This document shows, piece by piece, positions 10,923 through 22,760 of a stretch of DNA of 64,000 bases. This stretch comes from Parapristionchus giblindavisi. Its lineage: Eukaryota; Nematoda; Chromadorea; Rhabditida; Diplogasteridae. Where the stretch lies: NCBI GenBank assembly GCA_943737045.1, contig CALSFV010000474.1, forward strand, positions 1 through 64,000, written 5' to 3'. The number at the start of each line of letters is the position of its first letter. Position 1 is the first letter of the stretch. Both the position numbers and the translations under genes were made by a program. Below the pieces are notes generated by a model that saw nothing but the letters and a program-made list of their open reading frames with translations, had not been told where the DNA came from and did no database searches.

Positions 10923-13216
10923 ATGTCAGAATCAGAGGTAGCAGATCTTAACTTCATTGGATTCAATCAGGATGCGAAGTGAGTGTGTTCTTTCGATTAA
11001 TCATCAAGTATTTATTGTAGAGCACTTGCAATTGGTCATCATAAAGGATATGCAGTATATTCATTACTAAATGTACTTGAGGCTCCTGTTTTACAATTCG
11101 AGAATGATTGTGAGTATATTATTCCTATCGATAGAGAAGTGATAGATATGAGAAATGATTGAATGAATCGTTGTTTCAGCAATGCCCGATACACTTCTAG
11201 TAGAAAGAATGTTCAATTCTTCTCTTCTTACTCTCGTATCGAGAAAGAATCCAAGATTGATGCAGGTATCATATCTATATACCTTGCATTCATTCATTGG
11301 ATAGACTAATACATCATATTAAGGTCTATCATTTCATGAATCGTTCACTTATTTGTGAACACAAATTCGGTAGTTCTATTTTGAATGTAAAGATGAATAG
11401 AGATGTAAGTTATTGATCATACAGATTATTGATTGATTGTTTATCTATTCAGAGACTGATTGTATGTTTGGAAGAATGTATACACGTATATAATCTACGT
11501 GATATGAAGGTTAGTTGATCTACATTCAATCCCCTATAATGTTTATAATATGAGAATACTAAGCAGGTAATGCATACAATCTGTGATACTCCGCCTAATC
11601 GTACTGGAATGATTGATCTATCTAGTTGTGGATCACCATCATTACTTGCATATCCTGGTAGTACTACTTCTGGTCAGGTATACATATAATCAATCAATAC
11701 AATATATGATCAATCAATAATTAGGTTCATATGTTCGATGCTATGTCTCTTACATCAGTGAATTCATTCATGGCTCATGCTAATCCATTATCAGCACTTC
11801 GATTTAATGCTGAAGGAACTAAGATTGCTACGGCTTCTACTAAGGTATCCATTTTGTATTATCTTTCAATCTATCACTATAATCTTATCTTAAAGGGTAC
11901 GGTAATTCGTGTTTTCTCAGTTCCGAATGGAACTAAACTATTTGAGTTTCAACGTGGAGTTCGACCGTAAGTATTTCAATATCGATTATATTGTATTCTA
12001 ATGAAATGGTTCATTCAGATGTGTAATGCATTCATTGTGTTTCTCAGCCGATTCTCTTTATCTTTGTTCATCATCTAATACTGAGACTATTCATGTATAC
12101 AAATTGGCTAAACCTGAAGAACCTCCGTTAGTTTTATTTTTATCTTTGAATATCATACATTTTCGGTGCCCTCACCGAATTATTTTTATATAGTGGGTCG
12201 ATTTAGAAAAATCGTTATTTTTCGCTTAAATTGTAATCTTTCACATAAAAATGAGCTTTATATAGTGGGTCGACCCTGAAAATTAGCCGTATAGAGTGGG
12301 TCAATCCTCACACTGTGAGGGTATGAAAATGTATGTTTGAATATCATTATCGATCATGGAGATTATTGATTGCAATGAGGGGTGTATGGTGTGAATTTGT
12401 AATGTTAGATACATTAAATATAATATATTAATCTATATTTCTTTCAGTCACGCAGAAGTTGGTGGAGGATGGTTAGAGTATATACAACAAACTGCTAATA
12501 CATATCTACCTGTTGGTGAATTCCTAAGGTAATAATATCTTATATTACTTCTTCGAAATTTTGATTAATTTATTTATTTCATTATAAAGATTGTATTCAG
12601 AGAGACAGATTTCGCAGTAGCTCGTCTTCCTGCTAGTCAGAGAACTGTTGCTGCCCTATTATCGTTAGTTGCTCTTTTATTTATATTTTACATTCGGTCA
12701 TTTTGAAATAGTAAAAAAGCCTAAATCGTTTCTGAAATCCATATAGAATAGTTTTGAAAATCAATGGAATAAAGTCATAGGTCGAAAAGTACGTGACAAA
12801 CTACGTAGGCCGAATTTTGGAATTTCAAAACGTGACCTCATTTTGATATTTCTGTAACGTAGCTGTTTGATCTATCACTAAACTATACGGATATATTTTG
12901 ACACGTAATAATTGTATGATGATTGTGTTAATTATATTTGTATTTCAGTATATCAGGTCAACAACATTTGATAGTTGCATCAACAGATGGATTCCTTTAT
13001 TGTTTCCGTGTCCCACTTGAAGGTGGTCAATGTGAATTGATAAAACAACATCGAGTAGGTAATATAAAAGGAAGAGGAAGTCCATCATCTGATTCAATTC
13101 CAATTCGACCTCCTCGATCATCTGATTGCACCCCTAAGACTACAGATAAATGTACTCCACCTGATACTTCTGATCTTGATGAATTCCCTCCTATGAGTCA
13201 TATTAGTGGTCATTGA
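10923..13216 (+). CDS. ATG18: ATG18/WIPI1-2 family PROPPIN, autophagy beta-propeller
   Basis: Twelve exons (10923-10978, 11021-11109, 11180-11265, 11324-11404, 11453-11509, 11567-11677, 11725-11844, 11896-11966, 12019-12126, 12448-12528, 12601-12663, 12949-13216) give 396 residues. The start [21 protein letters not shown] matches blade 1, [21 protein letters not shown] matches the blade before the phosphoinositide loop, and [14 protein letters not shown] follows it, as in WIPI1/2. The family binds PI3P on the phagophore and recruits lipid-transfer and conjugation factors. The signature F/L-R-R-G reads F218-Q219-R220-G221 here: codons TTT CAA CGT GGA at 11947-11958, internal to exon 8 and not at a splice junction. 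The last ~70 residues are a Pro/Ser/Thr-rich tail ending PPMSHISGH. The ninth intron (12127-12447) carries a small hairpin element. Confidence 0.92.
12155..12345. mobile_element. Short MITE-like element in an ATG18 intron
   Basis: The ends are imperfect inverted repeats: CATACATTTTC followed shortly by CCCTCAC on the left, and the reverse complement on the right (GTGAGGGTATGAAAATGTATG). Internally a motif TATAGTGGGTCGA occurs about twice plus a near copy (TAGAGTGGGTCAA). Target duplication not resolved. Confidence 0.4.
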
Positions 13217-13682
13217 ATATAGTATTCTAATATCATGATATAGATCCATATTGTACATAGTTCATTTATATTCAATCAATACTTTATCTCTTCTAAGTAA
13301 TACTTATATTGATTATGTTTATATATGTTAATGTAAATGTTCTTAAGCGGTTCTTTTCTTTCTTTCTCAATCATTAATTCCCAATCTATTTCCTTGTATT
13401 CGTTTTAATTTTCTATGTGCCCACATATTGTATACGGGAATTAATATTCTATTATTTGGGGGAATTGGCACCTTTATATACTTCTTTGTCTCTTATCTTT
13501 CTTTGTATATTGATACATTCAATTCTGCGATACAATATATATTGTAAATATGCCGCTGGTCGATAAAAATATAAAATCTATTGAAGAATTGTTCTGTTGA
13601 TGTGATTAGATAGAGAATGAGAATAGAACTGGAAATGGAATAGTCTATTCAAGACTATTCATTCATTTATCCCTCAAGAACT
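13217..13682. other. Intergenic, ATG18 3' end to secreted gene
   Basis: AT-rich. Likely holds the ATG18 3' UTR and the promoter of the next gene. Nothing else seen. Confidence 0.5.
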
Positions 13683-14664
13683 ATGCTTATCCTCTTATCA
13701 TTCCTCATTTCTTTATCAACTCTTTCATTCGCTGATTCTAATGTTTTGATTAAAGTAAGTATTATTTGATTGATATTATATTATTGATTCCCATTGAGAG
13801 AGCGTGTGAATTGAATCCTAATTTATCGATTTGTTCAAGCGACGAAGTAGAACCAGATAATGCAAAACTTGGTTCATTATTAAGATTATCAGAATCATCT
13901 AATAGTAAAGTAAGTACAGTATACCTATTCCTCTGATCATTTATTGATTACATCATATATTCAGATTAGTCAAATTAAAGATGAATCAACTGATCTCATC
14001 GAAAAAGATCTTCCTGTACCTATTCAGGGATCAAATCAATCAGTAATAATATAATCAATAACTCATCAATATCGATTGAATTTAGAGTGTAAGTGTATTC
14101 CTCAGTGAACATTGTGTACAAGAACGAGAACGATTTGTTAGAAAATGTCATGGAACTGTTGATAAAGAAGAGGTTATCCTCCAATCTTAAATCAATCGAT
14201 AATGATCTATTTATAGATTTCATTCTGTAAATCATATCCATCATCATGTTCGACAGTTGGAGATGCTATTCCAATAATGACATATTGTGCTAGATATTAT
14301 AAGAAGTATCCTTCACTTTGTAAGATTGAAGAAGTTGATGAGAATGTTCAACAGGTACGATATAACGTATATAAATACGATTAATCGTTCCGAATACTTC
14401 CTTTTCAGTTTTGTTTCGCATTCGAAGAGTTTTGTCTTCCTGATCCTGATAAACCAAGAAATAAGGTAAATCAATCGATACTGTTGAATGAGATCTTAAT
14501 CATTACAGACAACAACACCTGAACCAGTACTCAAGAAATGCAAAGATGTAGCGAAAGAAGCTCGAAAAGTGTGTAGACCCTTCCCTGATGAATCTGATCA
14601 ACTAAACTATACTAGATGTACACAATTTCTTATTAAATGTAGAAAATATGCAGATTGGATTTAA
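13683..14664 (+). CDS. Secreted cysteine-rich protein, unknown function
   Basis: Seven exons (13683-13754, 13799-13909, 13965-14042, 14086-14172, 14217-14354, 14409-14465, 14509-14664) give 232 residues. A signal peptide is clear (MLILLSFLISLSTLSFA). The mature protein has about 15 cysteines spread in pairs through the chain, for example CELNPNLSIC, EHCVQERERFVRKC, FCKSYPSSC, YCARYYKKYPSLC, FCFAFEEFCLP and KKCKDVAKEARKVC. The C-x(7-13)-C spacing recurs and suggests a repeated disulfide-bonded helical module. I do not recognise the family. The layout is that of an extracellular or luminal nematode protein. Confidence 0.7.
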
Positions 14665-16232
14665 ATGTCGCCTACTTTAGTGATAATTATGCGAGTTTTT
14701 ATTAATTAACTATTTCAATCAATATTTTTAGCTATACGATTATTGAAAATTCAAATTGATTTGTTGGCGCGCTTCATTCCCTTGACGCATTATATTCTGT
14801 TTGAATTTTCCGCTCGCCATTTTTGAATCGTAATTTTCATTGTTTTTCCTTGTTTATTTGATACATTGATTATTTGTCATTGTTATCTTTACTAATTAAT
14901 GAGATAAATGTCATTGTATCATTCAACATTATGGATCCTTCGTATATCTACTAAAAGTCTCCTTATTCATTACCGCCTCTCAAAATTCTTCTACTTCTTT
15001 TCTCCATAATTTCGGTCTCCATTTTGAAATAAGAGTCCTTCTTCGACCTTTTTCGTCCCCTTCTGCGTAATTGATCATTTCCTGTTTCGTTTCTCCAATT
15101 CACAATTTTGTATTGTTATTCAATAATAGCATGAGTATGTCCATATAATTCTATTAGGCAAATCTGGTAATAAGTAAGACGAGACGAGGCAATGATGAGA
15201 AAAGACAGTGAAAGAAGGAAAGAGTAGAGAGAGAGAGAGGGAGGGCTCATTGCCTATTGATCGAGGGATACAATGTGGTGTGTGCTTCCCATGGAGTAGT
15301 CCGTTAGTACTCTCCCTATCCATTCACCCTCTCATATGTTCTTCATACTTGTCTCATTCTATAAATCATCTACTTTTATCCTTTGACCATCTCAAATCAC
15401 TATATTGCAAGATATGATAAGGAAGAGTTATGATTAGAGATACATAATATATATGTAGTTGATATAATTATCAATGGAATAGGTTAGGGAAAGGAAGGCG
15501 CTTCTCTTCCTTCTTCTCAATCTATCGATCACTCTGTCGTATCTATGCGCATTCTCTCCCTCTCTCTCCCCTCCTCTCCCTCTCCCTCTCCATTCTCTTG
15601 TCCCTCTCCCTCTTACTCTTTATGTCACGGGCCTTTTTAAACGGCGTCCTTCATCATAACTCGTAATGTTACTTGTTCTCTTTCTAGTTAGCACTATCAT
15701 TTGTACATATCACTTATCATATCATTCAGATATTCATTGATTATCTGATTGGTATCATTTAGAGTATATTGAGTCAGTATACCATCTTAGACTATGGAAG
15801 GAGTTCATTCTCTTATTGGAGACATTTAAGTGAGTAGGAATCGATTGTGCCAGGAGGGGATGAAATGAGTGTACATGGTGGAAGAAGAAGAGCACTCTCT
15901 CTTCTACTCTATAACCATCTCTCACCTTCCACTGTGACCCATCTCTTTCTCTCCAATCTCTAACCACACCTTGTCTGCCCTCTATCTCTCTCCCTCTCCC
16001 TCTTCCTCTCTCTCCCTCTCCATCTGCCCCTTCATCTTTCATTGGCCTTCTTAATCTATTCACATTGACTCTTTCTTTACATGGATATCAATGTATCTTT
16101 GTAATCTCTTCAATTGATACTATGACTCGTAATCCATTATATGATATGAATAATATCTATTCTTACAGGAGACATATTTGAATCTCTTCACTTGTGTAGT
16201 TCTCCTCCCTATATTATTCATCTGTGGCCAAG
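14665..16232. other. Intergenic region upstream of the MTA gene
   Basis: Contains CT-rich tracts (15540-15615, 15955-16030) and short purine runs near 15210-15245. No exon chain could be built on either strand. The final ~120 bases before 16233 are presumably the 5' UTR and promoter of the MTA gene. Confidence 0.45.
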
Positions 16233-18786
16233 ATGGCACAGAATATGTATAGAGTTGGAGGTAAGTCTTTCTCTTTCTATCTCCTTCCCTCTTTATCTTA
16301 TTTCTTATTCTTCTCAACAACTTTTCATTTCATACTAACCACTTACTAGTCGTTAGCTGTGGTAGTAATTTGTACTTATATACATATAGGCATGTCTATG
16401 ATTTTGATATGAAATATAGGATACATGAATAGATTAGAGAGTGAATAAGATGATAAGATGATATATAATATTTCAGACTATGTGTACTTTGAAGTGTCAT
16501 CAGCAGCTCCATATCAAATCCGTAAGATTGAGGAGTTGAACAAGGTATTCAACGTGTGTGGTTATCCATAGGATAGTATAGTTGACGCGTGCCTCTTTAC
16601 CCTCAGTATATATAGTCTAGTGGTAGAGGGCGCCGTCTAGCACACGGGAGGTCGTTGGTTCGAGTCCCCGCCTGTGCTAGATAAGAGTCCGCATGATGAA
16701 AACCAATAGCGTGAGCTGGCCGCAGAGATCGCTTAATGTCATAGTTACACAGATGGGCTTTTTGCTATTTTTTTGTTAATATGATATTGTTTATTAGTTA
16801 ATTAATAGTTAATTTAAATTATTACAGAATGCATCTGGTCAAGTGGAAGCAAAAGTAATGTGTTTCTATCGACGAAGGGATATATCTCCAGCTCTATTGA
16901 AAATTGCTGATCAAGCTGAAAGGAAATTTGCTGATTGTATGTTGTATTTATGATCTAATATTATATCCAAAAGTTGCAAAAGAAAGAAAAGTAGAGAATT
17001 CTTTTGACTTTTTTCTTTTAACGTAATTATCTTTTTGCGTCATTTGAATAGCAAAGAACTCGATGCTATACTAAGATACTAAGAACTCCATACTCGATGA
17101 AGGTTATGATTGATAGATGTCATAATTGGTATTGTTAAGATTTCGAAGAAGATAAGGTTCCTGAAGGATACAAAAATACTCATACTGTAGCTACAATGAA
17201 TGGAGTAATGAAGAAAGAAGAAGAGAATGGAGGAACAAATGGATTTAGTGATAAGAAAGAAGTATGAACTTATATCAATGTAGTATAATAGATATGATTG
17301 ATTGATTGATTATAGGAAGAAGAATTGATAAAAGGAAGTGAATGGGGATCAGCTGGTCTACCTATGGGAAGTGATATACTACCTGATAATGAAAGACATC
17401 GAATGAGGTATACATAGATCATCTATTCATACTAAGAATGAACTTTGTCTTGATTAGAATCATTTAGTATACATTGAAACTAATATTTATTTAAATAATG
17501 AGTATAAATTCTAGACTTCGTGAATTATATGTATCTCGTCATATGGAAACACTTCCAGCTACACATATAAGAGGAAAATGTTGTGTTACTCTATTAAGCG
17601 AAGTTGAAGCTGTTGAAAGTTATGATAGAGATGTAAGATATCATACAGATTTATTAAGGAATCAAATGTATAGATTATCTCCATTTTAGGATGCATTCTT
17701 CTATTCCTTAATGTATGATCCAACTCAATATACTCTATTAGCTGATAAAGGAGCAATTAGAGTTGGAGAGAAATATCAAGCTGTAGTTCCTGATGATGTT
17801 AGTATATGAATATATTGATTGATTGAATAGATGAATGAATGATGAATGATTATAGATTGAAGCACCATCAAAAGAAAAGAATGTTAAAGAAGAAGAAGAT
17901 GAATATTCTAATGAGAATGGGTATGTATATAATATATCTATACTATTATTATATTTAAGTAATGTTGTATGATAAGGCTGAGTTGTTGTTATAGTTGTTG
18001 TATCAAGATGTATATGATAATATAGTGTATTGTAGTGATTTGATGATAGCAGAAGAAGAAGGAATAAAAGAAGAAATAGATGGAGAAAGAGCATCATCGT
18101 CATCAACTAATAATAAAGATGAAAGAGAAGTTCTTGTATATCATCCTCATCATTCACTTGGAGATCGAGATATTGATCAATTCCTTATTGTTGCGAGGTA
18201 TTCATTCAGAACTATTTCATATACATTACTTTAATATATTGATTTAATATTATCATTTAATATTAATATCATATGTTTATATAATACATTTAATATATTA
18301 ATATACTAAGTAAGTAAGTTTACTATTTGTATGAACTATCATTATTGAATCACTAGTAAAAAGAGATAGAGATAGATAATGTAATTGATATCATAATCAT
18401 TGTATTGATTTCAGAGCAGTAGGAACGTTTTCTCGTGCATTGGATACATCATCATCAACTAAACTACCATCACTTCATATGACAGCTGCAGCTGCATCAA
18501 GAGATGTTACTCTACTTCATGCTATGGCTTTACTTCATCAAGCCAATTATGATATTGGACAGGTATACTTATCTCATTTTACTTTTCTCATTTCATATTT
18601 CTTTTAAATCAATATTTATGATTATTAATTGATTTGATTGTAGGCAGTGAAGTTCCTTGTTCCTCCTCCATCTAAACAACATTATCCATTAGATGCTGAT
18701 AAGAGTACATCTCATAAGACTGTATCTCTTGGAGGGCCTATTCTATGCAGGTAAATATTCATATATTGATTGATTCATTGATTAAT

Positions 18787-18850
<64 letters not shown>

Positions 18851-21193
18851 TGATCTCAGAGATCAAATGGAAGAATGGTCAGCAGCTGAAGCGAATCTCT
18901 TCGAAGAAGCTGTTGAGAAATATGGAAAGGAATTCAATGATGTTCGAAATGACTTTGTATGTTATTTTTCTACTACATTTTTTTTGTATTGTTGAATGCA
19001 TAAAGTTTATACATAATACATTTTGTGCTTGTTTCTTAAAAAAAAAACTCATTCCTTCTATCCATCTATCTATCTATCATCTTCTTTCACTTCATTAAAG
19101 AGTCTTCTATCATTATTATCATGTTCATTTCCATTCATTTCAGTTACCATGGAAATCAATTCGTGATATCGTAGAGTATTATTATATGTGGAAGACAACA
19201 AATCGATATGTTGATGTTAAAAAAGCTAAGAATCAAGAACATGATAAACTTAAACAGGTAATCGCTATTAATATTTGATCTTCGATCTTCATTCATTCAT
19301 TTAGGTTTATATTCCCAATTACAACAAACCAAATGCTAATCTAGTCGGACCTCCAAATACAAGTGGTCAACCTATCCCAACTCATCGACCTTGTGAAAGT
19401 TGTTCGGTTAGTTCATATTTGAACTTTGATCTTTGATCTTTGATCTTTAGACTTTAATGATGATTGATGTTTGTAGACTCAATTATCAATGCAATGGTAT
19501 GCATGGGGACCAGCTTCACTCCAAATGAGATTATGTTCTGATTGTTGGACTCATTGGAAGAAGTTTGGAGGTCTTAAAAAGAGAAGTGAATACGGTATGT
19601 AGATAAGAATACTGTATATGAATATTGATTGAATATATTCTAGAACATTATGATCTGGAAGGATCAAATGATTTATTATCGAGTACTCAACAACAAGCTG
19701 CGAAGATGAGCAATGTTACATTGAATCCTCTTGCTATTAATAAGAATAATACACAGGTTATTTATTCATTTATTCATGTTGAACTCAATTGTTTTAAGCT
19801 AAAATTGATTGATTGTTGTTTTAAAATGAGTAAATTGATTGATAATGTTATAGAGACCATCGATACCAGGAACAATAGGAGGAGGAGGAGGAATAGTTGG
19901 AAGAGTAGCTGGTCATGTTATGAATAGAATATCACCTAATGGAGCTAAGGTATTGAATATTCAATTGAAGAATATTGAATGATTGTATATATTGTAGACT
20001 ACTCGAGTAGCATTTTGTATACGAGTTGATCCCTTGACAAAGATGGCAAGGAAATTAGCAACTAAGGTATTCTATTTCATATTGGATCATTCATATTGTT
20101 AGCTCATACATCAAATTATTACAATTCACTATAATATAGTGTTTTCTTATTCCAAATAGTTATCAAAAATAACAATTCAATAGATTAATAGAAACTTAAC
20201 TCTGTTGATGCATATATTATAAAAAATTATAATTATGAATGGATATGATTGTATTGTTAAGGTTGGAAATCCTCCATTTATGTCAATGAGACGAGCTTCA
20301 AGGAGTCCATTCAAACCTATTGATCATTCTGGTATTAGAAACTATTGTAAGTTCCTATTTTATCATCTATTTTTTTCTAATATTATATTTCATTATAATC
20401 AACCATTTATATCTTTTGCTATATACATATCATAAATGATAATGAATGAATGAATCTCATTCAGGTCATCAATTGGATACTGCTGACATAATCAAATGTG
20501 CAATGGCCATATTCAAAGTACAACAACCACAACTTCTTCCAGTACCTCTTATTGCTGTAAGTATTCATTCTATTCATGAACTATTGATAATTAACTATTG
20601 ATTGATTAATAGGCGATAACTCAATCATCACTATTCTCATCTAAACGTGTAGCTTCATCTAATGGATCAGATTTGGGTGCTCCTTCAGCTAAAAGACCGG
20701 CACCTGTGAGTAGATCATTAATATATAATTATATCGATTGAATGAATGAATGAATGGGTGGATGAATGATTGATTAATGATAGAGTGAATGAATACTTAC
20801 ATTATTGATTTGTCCTGTTCCATCTCCTATATTGTGTCCCTTGTCTTATATCTCTTATACAGTATGCAGTGTCTCTCACTATCGTATCCATCATTATCAT
20901 CTTCCAGCTTCCTCTTCCTCCTTCTTCTTCTTCTTCTCCTTCTATTCCTTTATCCTCTCAATCATTAGTATCATTACCTTCAATTCAATCAATATCTTCA
21001 TTCACTCTATTCAATCATCATCCATCACATCGATTCTCATTCATTGCCTCACCACGGCTAAAGTAATCAATAATCATTAATCTATCAATCAATAATCAAT
21101 CAATATTTCAGACTTTGGCGTAAATCACATAATACTCGTAATAGAATGGCTCTTCATCTATTGTGTAATGGATGGAAAGAATTAAAAGAATAG
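16233..21193 (+). CDS. MTA: Metastasis-associated (MTA/LIN-40 type) NuRD subunit: BAH-ELM2-SANT-GATA finger
   Basis: Twenty-three exons give 780 residues, beginning 16233-16260, 16477-16544, 16828-16936, 17140-17261 and ending 20908-21062, 21112-21193; phases sum correctly. Domains: BAH over roughly residues 1-200 ([35 protein letters not shown]-like [30 protein letters not shown]); ELM2 from IRVGEKYQA to [22 protein letters not shown] near 380-430 ([14 protein letters not shown], then [14 protein letters not shown]); a GATA-type finger near 475-505 with CESC and CSDC. This order defines MTA1-3 and C. elegans LIN-40/EGL-27, which scaffold HDAC1 in the NuRD chromatin-remodelling complex. A C-terminal conserved patch ([25 protein letters not shown]) also matches. 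A run of ATTT units at 18780-18850 sits in one intron. Exon 22 is Ser/Pro-rich and its start is the least certain. Confidence 0.94.
16613..16680 (+). pseudogene. tRNA-like sequence (Ala AGC-like anticodon), probably non-functional
   Basis: In intron 2 of the MTA gene. A perfect pol III A box (TAGTCTAGTGG) and B box (GGTTCGAGTCC) are correctly spaced, and a CCGT/ACGG stem closes a 7-nt loop CTAGCAC with AGC at the anticodon position. The T stem pairs only at two positions, and the 5' flank (GTATATA) cannot pair with the 3' side, so no acceptor stem forms. The 3' end (CCTGTGCTAG) is instead complementary to the anticodon arm. It is either a decayed tRNA or a tRNA-derived repeat. Confidence 0.5.
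18780..18850. repeat. (ATTT)n microsatellite
   Basis: About 17 uninterrupted ATTT units in an intron of the MTA gene. Confidence 0.95.
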
Positions 21194-21671
21194 ATAATAT
21201 TCAATGTCATCTTTTATACTTTATTTATCTTATCTAATAAGTACTCTCGTTTCTCTGTCGCTCTCTCCATCATCTCCTTATACACAACAGTAGACAGACT
21301 CTTCCTCACTGGTATTCCTCTGCGTCTCTAACCATCTACCGTACTCTGTCTTTAATTGATACTTGGATACATAAACACTCCGATCATCTTGCATCATCTT
21401 CTTTTTTTCCATTTGTAGTTTGTATTTATGAATGTCACAATTGTATCATTTGCATGAATCAATCAATTATCATTAGAAGTACACTCAATGTATTCATTCA
21501 TTCATTCATTCTTCTGTTGTTTCCTTAATTCATTTATTCGTTGATTTGATCCTCATAATGTATACATGTCCTTTTCCTTCCCCTTTTTATATTCATACTA
21601 TTCATTATGTTATGACTCTCATTACATTTACTCTCTTTATCATCTCGCGAGTAAATATATATTCGAGTCTA
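21194..21671. other. Convergent intergenic region
   Basis: Lies between the 3' ends of the MTA gene (+) and the four-pass membrane gene (-). AT-rich, with a few ATTC repeats near 21490. Probably both 3' UTRs. No further feature. Confidence 0.5.
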
Positions 21672-22404
21672 TCAATTAGTACACAAAGGATAACGATCGG
21701 ATGAGGATAATGGAGTTAGTAGTTGTCTATAAATAGATATAATGAATAGAGATCAAAGATCAATTAGATATACCTTGAATTGTGAGTATTCTCTGGATGG
21801 ATATAATCAAGTAATGAGATTATTGAGAATATGAGAGATACTAATGATATCATCTAAACAAAGGATATTGTTAAGATATGAATAGATAAACAGAAGAGAG
21901 ATGAATAGTAGATACCTCCATAAATACAAGATTGATATATTGATTCATTTTACATGAAGAATTAGTGATATTTAATTGAGATGAAGAACATGATGAATCC
22001 ATTAGAAACTGATAAACAATCGATATTATAGATCAGAGATAGTAACTACAGTACCTTATAGTGTACTATGATACATTGTCTGATTACTGTAGTTGTCATT
22101 GATAATAGAAATAGAATAGAAAGAAGAATAAGAGGACGACGTTTAGTAATATATCCAATCAATGATAAAATACCCAATGAGAACATTATATCACCTAATA
22201 ATACTCTCTCGTAGTATATATCTAATCATGAATCTAACCAGATACGGTAAAAGTGAGCAGTGATTGAGAATTTATATCATCAAAAGATAAAAGATCTGAA
22301 AGATATCATTAGTTCCATAGAAAATATATACTCATACTGTATATAGTCCATGTTAGAATAATCAGAGGAGTGATACATTGTTTAATGATTGAGAAATTAG
22401 TCAT
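21672..22404 (-). CDS. Four-pass membrane protein (tetraspan-like), six short exons
   Basis: Exons 22338-22404, 22239-22295, 22055-22203, 21916-22008, 21774-21853 and 21672-21726 sum to 501 nt and encode 166 residues with all phases consistent. None of the exons is long enough to stand out as an ORF. Four hydrophobic segments are seen: IIKQCITPLIILTWTIY; VLLGDIMFSLGILSLIGYIT; RPLILLSILFLLSMTTTVI; and FMEMISLVSLIFSIISLL. The loop between the third and fourth spans has two or three Cys and two N-glycosylation sequons (NIT, NSS), which suits an extracellular loop. Topology is tetraspanin-like, but the CCG motif is missing and the large loop is short, so it may be a different small tetraspan family. 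An alternative first donor six bases further on would add two residues. Confidence 0.62.
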
Positions 22405-22760
22405 GATCTACAATTAATCAATACTTCTATAGAATATAGTAAGAAGAATTAGAACAAACCAGTCAGTATTGTTGTTAGTAGATAAAATAAAATGAATAAA
22501 TGAATGAATGAATAGATCGATGATGTGCTTATATCTATGTATTAGTCATAACTCATTCAATAAATCAATTTATTATCACTCATCTTTAATACTCAATTCA
22601 TCAATCAATACTTATAACTAATCAATACTAGGAATCATTAATAATACATTTTACTTGATTGGTAAATTATTGAGAGTGAAAGCACCAATGGAATATGAAC
22701 TAATGAAATACTATCTAATATAATATTTAAATGAATAAAAGATATGAATCAATTAATAGA

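Noticed and set aside
17738..18106. 122-codon minus-strand ORF
   Set aside because: Antisense of MTA exons and introns; low-complexity Leu/Tyr/Thr-rich product.
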